A stretch of 64,000 nt of DNA from Epiperipatus broadwayi (lineage: Eukaryota; Onychophora; Udeonychophora; Euonychophora; Peripatidae). Shown here piece after piece: positions 13,886 to 26,998 of this stretch. The notes beneath the pieces were generated by a model. It was not told the DNA's origin. It saw only the letters and a program-made list of their open reading frames with translations, and did not search any database. Positions within the stretch are counted from its first letter, which is position 1. Each line of letters starts with the position of its first letter. The position numbers and the translations under genes are program-made. The DNA lies in the NCBI GenBank assembly GCA_028023455.1, contig JAQFVV010001010.1, positions 62,001-126,000 on the forward strand. Direction: 5' to 3'.

Positions 13886-14705
13886 AAAATGATCAATGGT
13901 TGGCCAATGGGTCTACCACTCAGTGTCATAATTTCTAGCATTGTGCTGAACCATCATGAAAAGCTTATATTACTGAGTTTCCTAAGCTAAACTCCACATC
14001 TCATATACCTATGATATATGGATTATATATTCATTGCAGCCCTTAACCACAGTAATTCTGAACTGCATACCAGTCTCCAGAATATCTCTAAACTTACTAA
14101 CACCCACAAAGCTGAAAGCCAAACACAAAAGATCAAATACCTGGACATAAGTCTAAGCAGAAACTACAATCATCTGGATTACACTATGAGATTTAACCAG
14201 TTGAAGTAAAGGTACAACTCATCCTACATCATATGCACTTTACTCCCATAAACTGGCAGGCTTATCCTCATTTTTGTTTAGAAATCACATGCTATGTAAA
14301 TATGAAGCAGACAAATGGCACAATCTTAATCAATACACAGCTGCTGTAATTAAAATAGGATACTTAAAAATTTCTATCAACAGGAAAGTCAACAAATTCT
14401 ATCACAAAATTAACTGCAACCACATCAAAGACAATAAACCAATAATTCTGATACCATATGTCCAACCCTGGTTCAAATGTCTCAACAATAAGCTATATAA
14501 AGACTTCATCATCACATATCATTCACCTCCAAATACAAACAGTCTTATCAATAATTTCAATGATATAATCACACCTGAGATCACTCAGGTTGTGTACAAG
14601 ATGATCTTCCCACAGGCTGACTTCCAGGCTGCATGTTATGGTGAGACTAGAACCAACATTGCCAACAGGGTGGCTCAGCACAAATTCCTGTACAATAAAA
14701 TGTAA
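13886..14705 (+). pseudogene. Penelope-like RT and GIY-YIG-like fragment, copy B
   Basis: Same decayed blocks as in copy A: NGWPMGL, YMDYIF (catalytic YVDD changed to YMDY), FLFRNHMLCKY, then a 143-codon frame ending GETRTNIANRVAQHKFLYNKM. A one-base change turns a Tyr codon into the TAA stop at the end. Both copies carry the same dead YMDY, so the duplication happened after catalytic loss, and any RT-mediated copying must have used enzyme made elsewhere. Confidence 0.75.
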
Positions 14706-14904
14706 AATAAAACCAAACAATAAGGCAATTCCATATATTTTGAGCATGAAAGAACAACAGGCCATAAATTTGGGCCCACATCTGCCAACATTATTTGTTC
14801 AGAAAGACAGATGCTAAACGCAACATTAGAGAAGTGTTTTTATAGCAAGCAACCCTAAGTCTATTAATAGAAGAAATGCCTGCTTTGCCCTGTAGCTTGC
14901 ATCT

Positions 14905-14966
14905 AATTATATATATTTACTAGCTTCATTATCTGTTCACACAGCACATATGTATATATAGTAGTT
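14905..14966 (+). repeat. inverted-repeat arm 2 (pairs with 13511-13571)
   Basis: Reads TAGCTTCATTATCTGTTCAC in its middle, the reverse complement of arm 1 with a few changes. It marks the right end of copy B and is missing from copy A. Confidence 0.75.
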
Positions 14967-15374
14967 AATAATTTTGAAAGTGATTCATATATAACGTTTA
15001 AATAATGAATTTAATCTATTTATATAAATTTTGAAATTACATTCAAGAACTTAATAAACCGGTGATCCTCCTATTATAAAAATTAATAATCTTAGTTTTT
15101 ATTCATGCATAAATTACACTCAAGTAATAGTTTTTAATTTTCTTGTTAAATTTTATTATCAGTATTTGATTTTTAATTTTCTGTTAAGTCAACTGAAATC
15201 TCAATAAACATGAATGTGGTGAACATGAAGTTTGATAGCAGTAACATTTTTGTGGATATTTGTTATAAAAACAATTTGTTGATTATAAAACATTACTAAA
15301 ACAATGTTGATAATATCCCTAAGTATTATTAAAAAATTATCTGCTAAATTTTCAAAATCACCATTTCCCCAAGA

Positions 15375-18010
15375 TGAAGCAGGAAAAGAATACTGTTACT
15401 TCTTGTATTTATTTAATAAGTAGGTATGAAGGTCACTCCAAGTTAAATCCATCTTTTTTATTCTCTAGTATCTTTCTTCTACATTACATCAGCATATTTT
15501 CTTATCTATCTCACATGTGGTCATTTTCTAGGTCTCTTAAATCTCTTAAAATCCACTTTAAGACTTCAACTATCCACTTATTATTATGTCTTCTGGCAAT
15601 ATGTCGATCCCAACTTCACTTCAGTCTCTTAATTCTTTTAATGATATCATAACACCTGTTTGTTTTCTCACCAATGCATAATGTTTTCAAACTCTTGTTA
15701 TTTATAATATACATCTCCCCATATTTCAAGGATAGTCTGATGTCTCTGCATTGCTCTTTTGTTAAGTGTCCAAGTATCAGATCCACTTTTATTAAAAATC
15801 TTCCTTTTAAATTCATAGCCATATTTCTTTTTAATATTATTTCTACCAAAAGTACTCCAACCAAATTTAATTTTATGATTAATTTTATTTATTATGTTTC
15901 CATCTGTAGTAATAATTTCACCAAGGTATTTGTAGTTATTAATTCTTCTAATTCATCATTGCCAATCTTTATTTCCATCTTTTGAAAAAATGCATTCAAC
16001 ATTACTTTAGTTTTTTTAACATTTATTTTTAATCCTACTTTCTAACTTTCATCTGGTAACTCTTATAACATTTCTTGAAGCTCTAAAGCATTATTTGCAA
16101 AAACAATTAATTCATCTGCAAAATCTAGATGACTTAAAAAATCTTACTTTTACCTCTTTAGTTTTCCATTTTAATCCATAAAATACTTCTGTAAAAAGTT
16201 TTGGAGATATGGAGTCATCCTGTCATACTTCCTAGAATCATTATGTAATCTAATTGTTGTTATTGCATTTTTATAAATATGCTTCAAAATATGACAATTC
16301 CTGGGACTATACCTTAATGAACTAATGCTTTAATCACTAAAGCAAATGCATTTTTATAATCAACAAATTCAAAGCATAGTGGTAACTCTTTTTCATTGGT
16401 CCTTTTTATAACTTCTCTCAATTCTTGGATGTTATCAACTGTATTAAAATAACTTTTAAATCCAATTTGTTTTTTGGATTAATTAAAATCCAAAGTTCAC
16501 TGTAGATGGGTTTTTCATATTTTCGTAATAATTTTGTATAAAACAGATGAAAGAGTGATAGGTCAGTAATTTTTAATATCTTGTTTATAATCTTTTTAAA
16601 TATACTGCATTCTTCCAATTTTCTGGCACATCTTTATCATTTTGATATTTAGTGTATAATTTTGCCAGAAAAATTGCTATTTATTACCCTGATTCTTTTA
16701 AAATATCAATTATAATTCCATCATTACCTGGAGGTTTTCCTTTCTTCATAAATTTAATTGTATGTATCACTTTTTCATTTAAAATCCTGGACAATTCAAA
16801 AGATATAATAGTTATAGAAGGTAATTTTGTGGTTTTTTTAAAGCTACATAATTCTTGATAGAACTCTTCTACACATTTCATGATGTCATCTTTCTTTTTA
16901 GTAATAGTTCCACCTCTTTTTCTTATTGGATAAATAAGTTTCCTACCAATGCCATGGTGTTGTTTTACACACTTGAGACTTTTATTGTCTTCTATAACTT
17001 TCCTTGTTAGTTCACAATTATACTTTCTTATATCATTGTCAACTCTTTTTCATGCCACTACAAAATTCCAGATATTCATTCCTTTTTAATGTATAATTTT
17101 TATATATTTTCATTTTCTTTTTTTTTTTTTCATGAATTTTCTTGTCTTGGAAGAAATTGTACTGGTCAATTGCTGTTTTTTAAACCCACTATCTTTATTG
17201 TAGTTTTTAAAAGTGTATCAGTTATTTACCTATTAAATTCATTCAAATTTGAATTATGTTTGAAATTTGTTAACATTTGAAAACAATTTGCAAGTTCTAA
17301 TTTAAATTAATTGAAATATTTCTGACAATTAGGATTATCAATGGGGAATATTGTTTTTCTTAAAAAAAATTCCTTCTAATTTTACATTAACATGTATCTT
17401 ATGTCCTACTAATCGATGATCACTTTCTGTGTTGAATTTATTAAAAACATTACAATCTTGAAATATGTATTTTTTGTTAGTCAAAATATAGTTCAATTCT
17501 GCTGTACTTTCATTTGAAAGTTTCCATGTCCATTTGACAGTTTTCTTAAAACAAAGATTTATAATACAAAGTTTCTCCTTTTCTGCAAACTCCACAAATC
17601 TATGTTCTCTCTCCTTTCTATTATCATATCCAAATTTACCTATGCTATTTCATCTTTTAATTGTTTACTAATTATAGCATTAAAGTCTCCCATGACAATT
17701 TTAAAATGTGTTTTGGTCTGATCAAAAGCTTTTTGCACATCCATGTAAAAATTCTCCTTCATCTCAATGAGAACTTGTTGGGGCATAAGCTTAAATTATC
17801 TGCATTTGATATCTACTATTAAGTTGAATAACTAATCTTGTCACTCTGTCCAATATACCATCAATTCCCAGAATGACATTCTTCCACTATTTTTTATAAT
17901 GAATCCTACTCCACTTGTACTTCCAATGCTCATTTTTTGTAATACAGTACATGTCCACTTTTTAAATCAATTGTCTCTTCACCGTATTTCTTGATCTTAA
18001 ACCCAGAAGT
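15375..18010 (-). pseudogene. decayed RTE-type LINE ORF (endonuclease, RT, C-terminal tail)
   Basis: Read on the minus strand from about 18010 down to 15375. The order is: an endonuclease start (SGFKIKKYGEETIDLKSGH); a late endonuclease block at 17595-17338 with WTWK, ELNYILTNKKYI and FNTESDHRLVGHKI (the SDH catalytic motif of APE nucleases); RT start at 16881-16684 with KKGKPPGNDGI; RT motif C near 16133-16083 reading FADELIVFA, where functional elements have FADD; and a C-terminal stretch near 15600 resembling the WxGHIAR...RW...LEW tail of RTE elements (here WDRHIARRHNNKW...LKW). Frameshifts and stops break it throughout. Endonuclease, RT and tail motifs together point to the RTE/BovB-like group. 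It is dead. Confidence 0.8.
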
Positions 18011-18744
18011 AAAAAGCCAATAAACCCACCCCACTGACTAATATGTGCTGTTGAGCAGCCCATTCATGTTTATACACTATATGAATAATCACATAGTAAT
18101 AAAAGCTGTAATGATAAGAATATATGGAGCCAATATTAAGGGTTTTTCCCTGCTCACTTCTTTTAAGGCTTCCAAGAGGAGTTAACAGGTCTCCAATCAG
18201 TTAATAGCAAAAAATTTTCTGCAGCTAGGTAATGTATAATATAGATAAAAAAGATATCATTGCAAAATTTGAGAAATTAATCATTTAGCTTGCTTAAGTT
18301 GAAAATGACATATACCTTTTCAAATTTAATATATCTTTTTGTAAAGTAGTCTTTAATAGCTTTTATCAAATAGCGAAGTTGAATAAAGTTCGTTAAAAAT
18401 TTCGAAATATATGATTCCAAATCAAAAGAACCTTAAAATATTTTTGATGTACTACAAAATCTATTCATTTACCCATCTTTATATAAAAAATAAATTTTTG
18501 CATTAATAAATTTGCCTACGAGCTTTTATAGCATAGTTTGAAAATAATAGTTTTACTATTAATTTATTATTTAATTTTTTAAGCATTATTTGATAAATAT
18601 TTTTTAAGTTAATATTCTAATGAATTATTACTCTTAATCTATCAAAAATGGGTTCATATCAGTAACATTTTCAAAACTCAAAATATTACACTGTTCAATA
18701 GATTCGGATATGATTTTTTTAAAAATAAAACTTATTAAAAATGA

Positions 18745-18890
18745 ACATGGGTATGGTCAGGTGGGTCACCAATATGAGATGGCATGGAGAGCTGAGGGTT
18801 GTGTGAAAATCTGAGTTTAAATCTCTTATATATTACATTATATATATGCAGGTGTGTGTAAGCCTGTACAGTGTATTAATTTAAAAATAA
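18745..18890 (+). repeat. possible tRNA-derived SINE remnant
   Basis: The stretch has an A-box-like word (TGGTCAGGTGGG near 18754) and, about 55-60 bp later, a B-box-like word (GAGTTTAAATCTC near 18812), followed by AT-rich DNA and a short TA run. The spacing suits an RNA polymerase III promoter of a tRNA-like SINE head, but both boxes differ from consensus and no second copy is in the window. Weak call. Confidence 0.25.
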
Positions 18891-20564
18891 GCTAAAATTA
18901 GGACAACAATTTTTATTTGATACTAAACATTGTTTTTAAATGCTTAAACATATCTGCATCAACATTGTACTTAATACAAAGCTATGATTTTGAACTAGAA
19001 TTAGATTTCCATTAATTAAAATGTACTTGACAAGTTTTGAAATACTAGTTATGGCTTTCCATAACCCTGACCAATATGGGAAATTATTTTAATGGTAACA
19101 TTATTTTATCTAGACTTTACTTAGAAAATTTCTTGAATGATAAATATTTAATCTATTTTTACACAGTTTGTTAAGAATAACCAAGCTTGAAGAATTTTCC
19201 ATATTTAACGTACACGTAACTTACTAACACATTTGTTTCCCTTAATTATTGTACTAATGATTTTTTGTCGAAAAATAAATCATTTATCTTTAGCATTAAT
19301 TTGAAGAATAACAAATTTTTAAATTACAGATCCTGTACAGTTTGTCACAGTGATAGAATGTGAATTCTAACATTCATATGAATGGATCACTGATCCCATG
19401 CTTAATTTTTTTATATACTCCAGAGCAATAAACCATTTAATTGTAATTATTAATAAAATCACCCTGGTTGGGCATAATTTATACAATTGAGCACTTATAT
19501 TAAAATAGTTAATAGTTAAAAAAAAACTATTAAAATGTTTTGGTCTTTTCTATTCTAGAAAATTTACTCAATAGGTTTTCTTCATTTGATCTTTATCTGA
19601 ATGCTGTCAAAGAATATCTAGAATTTCTTTCATATCAGTCTATTAAATATAGACCACACAATATTTTATCTAATATATTTTTAATAGGTGCTAGTATGTT
19701 TAATTTTGTTAGATATGTATTTCTGGTATTCTCATAATATAATTCTATATCCTAGCTATTCTTTTAACATTTTTTCCTGTTATATCTATTGAAACAAAAT
19801 ATTTTATCCAATAACTGAATTTTAAAAATATTTATTTCAAAATATATTTTAAAAAAGTAATGACAATCATAAGTACTATATCCAAATAATTATGGTCCTT
19901 TCTTATCTATAGTGAAAGCGATATATTCTTGCTATAAGTTTTTTTTTTTTTTGCACAACCAGAGCATAAACACTCCTATGACTCTTCAACATTATCCTTA
20001 AACTTTTACCTTTTAGATCATAGTACCATCTTGTAGAATATCTATTTTTGAGAAAATTATTTTAATTGTGACTTGACAACATTTCCAAGGTTCATTTTCC
20101 TAAACCTCTCGGTGGATATTTGACAATGAATTTCCTTAAAAGAATATGTATTAAATAACATTGTCAGCTATTTATTAAATACTTTCAGCTATTTTGGTCA
20201 CTTGTTGTCAAAATTGATTCCCAAAAACTTAATTTTCTATTTAGTATTAAATATCATTTTCCCAAATATTTTTTTTGGAGGGAGGATAAAATTCAAAATT
20301 TTCAATATTCTATTGAATTTTATCAGGTTTGAAACAAATCTAATAGTATTTTTTTACAATATTTAAACTCAAACTTTCAGTTTTATCTCTGATTTGTTAT
20401 TTACATTTTGTCCACTTTTTAATATAACTGGAAGAGTTTTTGCTGATTAGTGTATTATCAAGATTCTTTGCCTTTCTAAATTTGTTGTGGTATTTTCTCA
20501 TGCTTCTAAAAATAATCTCTTTGACTTGTTCTTTTTTATAAATTTATTTATATATATATATATG
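18891..20564. other. AT-rich stretch, no gene seen
   Basis: The only open frames are short and low in complexity (for example 19540-19737), and none resembles a known protein. Homopolymer T and A runs are frequent. I see nothing further. Confidence 0.5.
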
Positions 20565-21116
20565 ATCATTAGATGGAACTTTACCAATAGCTACTAACAA
20601 GCTTTATTTACATAAATGCTGAGAGAGAGATAGAATTCAATATCTCTTTCTTTGTTTCCACCTCCAGACCAGCTGGTTTGGAGCTAGTTGGCTCACATCA
20701 GTGAAGGGTTGGAAGATTAGAAAGTAGATCTAAATACTAACTCTAAAATCTGCATTTATCAAACATGTTTCTATCAGTTTGAAAGCATGAAATTTATCAG
20801 ACACGTAATGTCTTCAAATTCAGCTTAATAAACTAGATAGCTATATGGGTCTGAAATCAGTTCAGTTTCACCATATAGTAAAAACCTCTGCAATATATAT
20901 CATTGCAAAAATCTTCAAGGGCACATTTATGATAAACAAAACAAGTTATAAATTTCATAACTTGCTTTTAGCTTGCATGAAAAAAATATTGAATTATATC
21001 TCTCTCAGCGTTTATGTAAACAAAACTTGATAGGAGCTATTGGTAAAGCTCCAGCTAGTGATCATAAAATGCAAGCTAAAAGCAAGTTTTGAAATTTATA
21101 ACTTGTTTTGTTTATC
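20565..21116. repeat. interleaved pair of inverted repeats (X-Y-X'-Y')
   Basis: Arm X (20565-20644, starting GATCATTAGATGGAACTTTA) is reverse-complemented at X' (20986-21063) with scattered mismatches. Arm Y (20931-20978, starting GATAAACAAAACAAGTTATA) is reverse-complemented at Y' (21069-21116) with a single mismatch. The order X, Y, X', Y' means the two possible stems cross rather than nest. The left side borders a (TA)n run. It could be a rearranged foldback or PLE-like terminal structure. No coding capacity is visible between the arms. Confidence 0.85.
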
Positions 21117-24100
21117 ATATATATCATAATTTTCAATTTAATTTTAGAATTTACATTTTACTTCTCCTTTATGTAAACTATTATCTAACATTTTTACATT
21201 ATTTACAATATTTAGTCTACACCATTTAAAGAAAATATAGAAATATCTCTCTTTTTGAGAGTACTATTTCCTGATAAATAAGATTAACTTTTTGAGAAAA
21301 ATGTGATTTTATATTGGTAAATGTTTTTATTTGAAGAAAAATTTTTACAAGAACATCGATAGACTACTAATAGGTACTATTAATTTTGTTATTGTTGGTA
21401 ATGCTTGGTTAGATTCATGTGAAATCTTTTTAACCCTACTATATGTCTGCTTCCCAATATGCATTCTCACATCTTAACACATATATACCCATAAATAATT
21501 GTTTGGGTTTTATTTTCAATTCTTTAATATTTTAAAAAAAAAAATATTATTATTATTTTCTTTTTAATTTACGAAAAAAGTTACCATTACAGAAGTTTAA
21601 TATAGCAAAAGCATTGTATTTAAAATAACAACCATTTCGAATTTTCTATAATTCCAACTTCAATTTCTGTCTTGTAATTAAGTTGTCTTCAGATACTGAT
21701 TTTTATTCCTGAGCAATGTGTGAACTACTGAGTAGAAGATAAAATCATTAACCGAATAAGAAGCAATAATTTAAGAACTAATTTAATTATCAATATTCTA
21801 TGGTTGTGATTTTACGTAAACAAAACAAAGTAATGATTTGAAAACATAAAATTAATGATATTTAAATTTATGCTTTTATATTTGAAAATTATTGATAGAA
21901 CAAAGTATCTTTTATACAATGGTAACAATAATAAATAACATTAACAGTAATTAATAAGAAAATTAGTTATTGAAAAATAACCTTGTCTCCATAATTTTAA
22001 CTGGATATTCTGTTTAAATACATTTACGCACATGCACCCATACACACTAAACATATATGTATATGGCTAAAAAACAGCATTCAAATCTTGCATTGAAGAA
22101 CAAATATCCTTCTATTGTTTTTCACATAGCAAAAGTGAAAAATAAATCATTACTTATTAGATAAGTCAATTAAATAAATAAAAATAATTTATATGTTTTA
22201 GTCTTTTTTATTATCTAGCTGGAAATAAATAAATATCAATTTATCAAACAATTATTGGAGAAAGAGCAGATTAAATATAGATCAGAATCTCTGAAAGCAA
22301 TTTTCAGTTTTTTGAAAAAAAAATTCAGCTAATTCAAAATTTCTGTAACAAAAAATATTCACAGTCTCATATTACAGGTATGGTGGTGGTTTAATTATCA
22401 ATTATTTACAATTTTTATTCATATATATATATAATGCTTAAATCACTCTCCCAAACATTGTTTTTTTCAACAACGCTCTCTGTGAATAAATATAGTTTGA
22501 ATTTTAAACCATGATTCATGAGTTGTGTTACTATTACTTAAATAATTTCATAAAATGACTCTTATTATCTTCAATGTCATGTACTCTTTTAATAAAGTAC
22601 TTAAATTTTATTCATATGTATAATAATTTTGGGTTGATAAGTGGAATGACATGAACGAATGATTATAAAAAATTTATTTCATAACAAAACAACCATTTAT
22701 TCTACATTAACAACAAATACAAAATTACAAATAATTAATATTTAAGTTCACACAGCTGAAAGCTTTTACAACTTTACGTCTTCAAAGTTATGATAGAAGG
22801 ATTTAAAATTTTACATCATGTTTTATAAAAATAAATTTAATTGGATTAAACAAAAATAATCCAGAAGATTAAAATAAACTTTCTATTGTTTAATTATTAA
22901 AAAGTTCTCACTTATCAATGTATTCATACAATGACAATAACCTTAAAATAAGTAGAGTCTCTTTTATGAATATTTAACATGCTCAATATATAATAATAGA
23001 TTACCAATCCAATGATGAAAGAGTGATAAAATGGATGTATATTGTCTATTTATGCATACATACACTTTTAAAATATTAACATTAATTATTTATTGTATTT
23101 TATTCTCATTATTAGCAAAGTTAAAATACAGGACTTACATATTTACAATTAATTATTCACATTTAAGCCAACCCTGAATGCTATGAAGGAAAGTTATCAT
23201 TTCTCAATACCATGACAAAAGCACTAAAAATGTCAGGTAAAGCCATAGTAAAATATTATATGTGTTTTATTAAACAATGTACATATTACATACAATATCC
23301 ATCTTCCAATAACTAAATAAGGTAAAGTACAAAGTATGATGGCAAAGTCATAAAAATGCACCTATGTTTGAGGGCTAATAAAAGATCTACACCAGAGACA
23401 AAATATTAAATAGGAATCACCTTAAAATAAAGATGAAGCCACATTCTCCAGAATATATGCTATGAACATACAAATGCTAGAAAGGCAATAAGTAATAAGA
23501 AATATTAATGCAACCTTCTCTTGTAAATATATACTGGCAAATACTAATGCTACATCACTTGTAAAAATAAGCTAGCAAAATAATGAGAGTCAATGCTACT
23601 ATCTCAAAATATACTGGCATACATAAGCATTTCTACAACAGAAAGAGAATAAATCTACTATCTCTAACAAAATACTGTAGATAACAAGTGTGAGATATGA
23701 TAAATAATAATAAATAATGCCAGATATGCCTTAATTAACATTAGGCAATGAATAAGCATCAAATAAATAATAAAAACATACATCTACTTATTCAGCTTAC
23801 AGCATAATATATTTTCATAAATAAATAATTCATAAGTAAAAAGGAAGACACTTACTATTTTAAATATGTAAATATGACAAAGTACTATTCTGAAAAAATT
23901 ATCTTATAATACTTCAAAATATATTATATAGAATATCAAAATAATAAGTACATGAATAAAACAAGGTATGCAAAATCATAATACAAATAAATTCAATTTT
24001 TTACTAACAAATAAATAAATTAAATTAAAAAACAGTTCTCCTTTCTTCTTGAATCATTCTTCATTAAACAGAATGTTGGCAGTGACATCTTGTGGACAGC

Positions 24101-26454
24101 AAACATAACCACCGTATAATATAACTATGATATTAAAATCTGTAATACAACTATGAAATATAGAATGCATTTATTTTGGATATCCTTGGTATGATTTCTG
24201 ATAATAGTGTTAGCAAGTATAGGATAAATTTATGACCATTCAACAACTATTCATGAATTTAAATCCTGAGTTAGATTTATTAAGTTGAAATAAATAGTTT
24301 ACAAGTAGGTTAAATTCAATTAGGCCACTTAATGCATTATATAGATTATTCTAAATTTGTAATAGTAATGTGAATATTTTATAAAAAAGTACATCTGATA
24401 AATAATATTTATTCAACATTATCAAATATTTGCAGGAGAGAAATATTAAATTGAAATATGATATTAATGACCTTAGTGATTCCACAACCATGCTCAGAAA
24501 AAAAAATAACTTACAGGTTTTTAAAACATTTTTTGCAAACATTATAAAATAATTATAAGCAAAAAGTTAATTAAGTTCATTGAATTATATCCTTTTTTTC
24601 AGGTATATTTGATATTTCATTTTGATTAAGTAAAATACTTTTAAATTTCACATTGTTTAAAGTTGATTGTTTTTATTATTATTCTGTTTGGAGAACAATG
24701 ATTTTTTTTTACTTCCAAAAGAAAGCAACCAGAAAACAGTCATAATAAATGAATTTTTTTATTTATGCTTTAATAAGTTAACAATATAATATCATTATTG
24801 GAATAACAGCATGATAAATTATTTATTGAAGTAAAGTTTTATTATTATAAAATTAAATATTGTCTGTAGATTTTAAAATAATTTTAAATATCTGATAAAA
24901 TATATGCTCCTTATGATAAAATATAAATCTTTATTCGAAATTAAAAGTTCTCTAATAGAGGTAAATAAGTTTTAGATGATATTTGATATGAAATGAATAT
25001 TTAAATAAAAATATCAAAAAATTATTAATATTTAAAGTCATTATTATTTATATGAATTTTAAACATATTGTGGCAAATTTAAAGCAGATGTTCAAATATG
25101 TTCTGAAATCAACAACAGCCCTTAAGTCATTATAGTGATAATAATAGTAATGACTTTTGAAGTCTCCCATTGCAAAACTTTGGAAATGTAATATTTTAAA
25201 CATTATAACAATAATGTTACCCTTAAAACTCGAAGGTATGAAGATATCAGTTCCTTGGAGTTTAAATTCATAGAAGTGTGTCCAGATATAAGTTTAGCCT
25301 AGCATTTTTAAGCTAAGAAAAAACAAAGGTTTTAAATAAATTACACTTTGAAAATTTAAATATATGACTGCTACAAACAAAAATAAATTTAAACTCATTG
25401 AGGACAAGTGAGAGCAGAAGATAATCTCAGCTATTTATAATGCTAATCATGTGATCAATTTACAATAACTTCTATTAATCTTTTAATCTTTGCATCCTTC
25501 CCTTCTTAGATTTAATCCTAATCTACTGTAAGCAGGTAAGGTTGTTAAGAAAATATCAATTAATTATTTATTCATATTTTAAAATAAATCCAACTTTTTA
25601 ATTTTTTCCTAGACAATTAAAATCAAAATATATCTTGGTATAATAAAATAATTAATTAAAAATTACAAATTTCAGGTTAAAATAAAAATATTGCATAATT
25701 AAAATTTATATTATATTTATAAAACAAGTATTACATTAATATTTAATATGGCTATTTATTACTGTTTAAATCTAGTCAAGTCTCAGAATATAAATTAAAA
25801 TATATTTTTAAAATATTTCAAAAATAATGTTAATTATTTATAATATTTATTAATTCATTCATCATTTATTTACCTATTGCTTTTAAAAATCCTGTTTTAA
25901 TTATTACATTTATTAAACTATTTTCTAAGTAAGAAGTCTAAAATATTTAACTAGAATATTATATGTTAAAATTAAAATTAATTAAAATATTATGGCTTTA
26001 ATTTAAATACCATCAAATAAAATTATAAAGTTTGAACCTGGTTTCTCAATCTGAAAATTAATACAAGCTTTTTAAAACATTTAAAACAATTTAATCATGA
26101 CTAAACAAGCATTATTAATTAAAATTTATTATTTATCTTATAAATTATCAGCTACTTAAAAATTTAAAACTTTAGCATCTTAAACATTTATTTAAGCTTA
26201 AAACTATTATAATTTAAACTGAGTAACAATTATTTTATTGGTGTACCATCTGTAAAATACTTATATATTAACTTTTATATGCAAAAATGTAGAGCATTAT
26301 AGTATACTAGCAACAATTTATTCATAAACACTAAGTTATTATATATATATTTTAGTTATATTGGCATAAAATTTGACTTAATATTTAGCTTCTGCCAAAG
26401 CAAAAAGTTATAATATATATTGTATAAAATAATATATATATATATTAGTTAACA
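21117..26454. other. AT-rich stretch, no gene seen
   Basis: More than 5 kb of very AT-rich sequence without a frame that reads like a protein. A weak degenerate repetition of ATATACTGGCA-type words occurs near 23520-23630. Short TA-repeat runs occur near 22420, 26340 and 26440. Nothing else is supportable. Confidence 0.5.
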
Positions 26455-26523
26455 AAAATTACAATGATAGTTGAAAGGGTGCCTAAGTGATGTTTATAGA
26501 TATATTTTTATAAACTTTTAAGT
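26455..26523 (+). repeat. left flanking repeat of the PLE (candidate pLTR)
   Basis: This matches 28951-29031 in the same orientation over its whole length with several substitutions and a short length difference. It contains GATAGTTGAAAGGGTGCCTA, against GATAGTTGAAAGCGCTCCTA in the right copy. Confidence 0.75.
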
Positions 26524-26998
26524 GTAAATTTACATATATTATTTTGAAGAAATAGACATCAATTTGTAATATTATCATTATATACATCAATGGAAATTAG
26601 TACTAGAAATGATAGTGAATTATCAAAGAATGGAAAAATGTAATGTACAAAATAATTGCTTTAAAATGCAGATTGCAGTTTCTTTATAACTGTAAAATGT
26701 TAAAAGTTTTTTTGTGAATTGTTGTCAAATAAAATTTAATATGTCTTGCAAGTTGTCATTGAATACGATATGCTATTTAAAAATGATTGTGCTATATAGT
26801 ATTATTTCTTTGTGTAAATATTTAATTGTTGATAAAAGGCATTACTTAAAAAGTTTAAATCATTTGATTAATTTTCATTATTGAAATGATTGGTTTAATT
26901 TTAAGAGTAATTCTCAAGTGTTTTTTGATCATATATTATGACAGACTATGTAAGAAGTTTAATTAAAAAAATAACTTTTTGTTTAAAAAAAAATTAAA

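Larger units (their letters stand above)
12351..14966 (+). mobile_element. 2.56-kb repeated unit, copy B, with extra inverted-repeat end
   Basis: Near-identical to 6655-9218 up to 14914, then it runs on to 14966. The extension (14905-14966) is the reverse complement, with several mismatches, of the internal stretch 13511-13571. The arm mismatches are denser than the A/B differences, so the inverted repeat is older than the A/B duplication and copy A has probably lost its arm. Left of 12351 the LINE zinc-finger half seen in copy A is missing. Confidence 0.8.

Noticed and set aside
15374-15985. Plus-strand frames over the RTE region
   Set aside because: Antisense shadows; the minus strand carries the RTE motifs.
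23519-23627. Tandem repeat of ATATACTGGCA-type words
   Set aside because: Too degenerate to define a unit.
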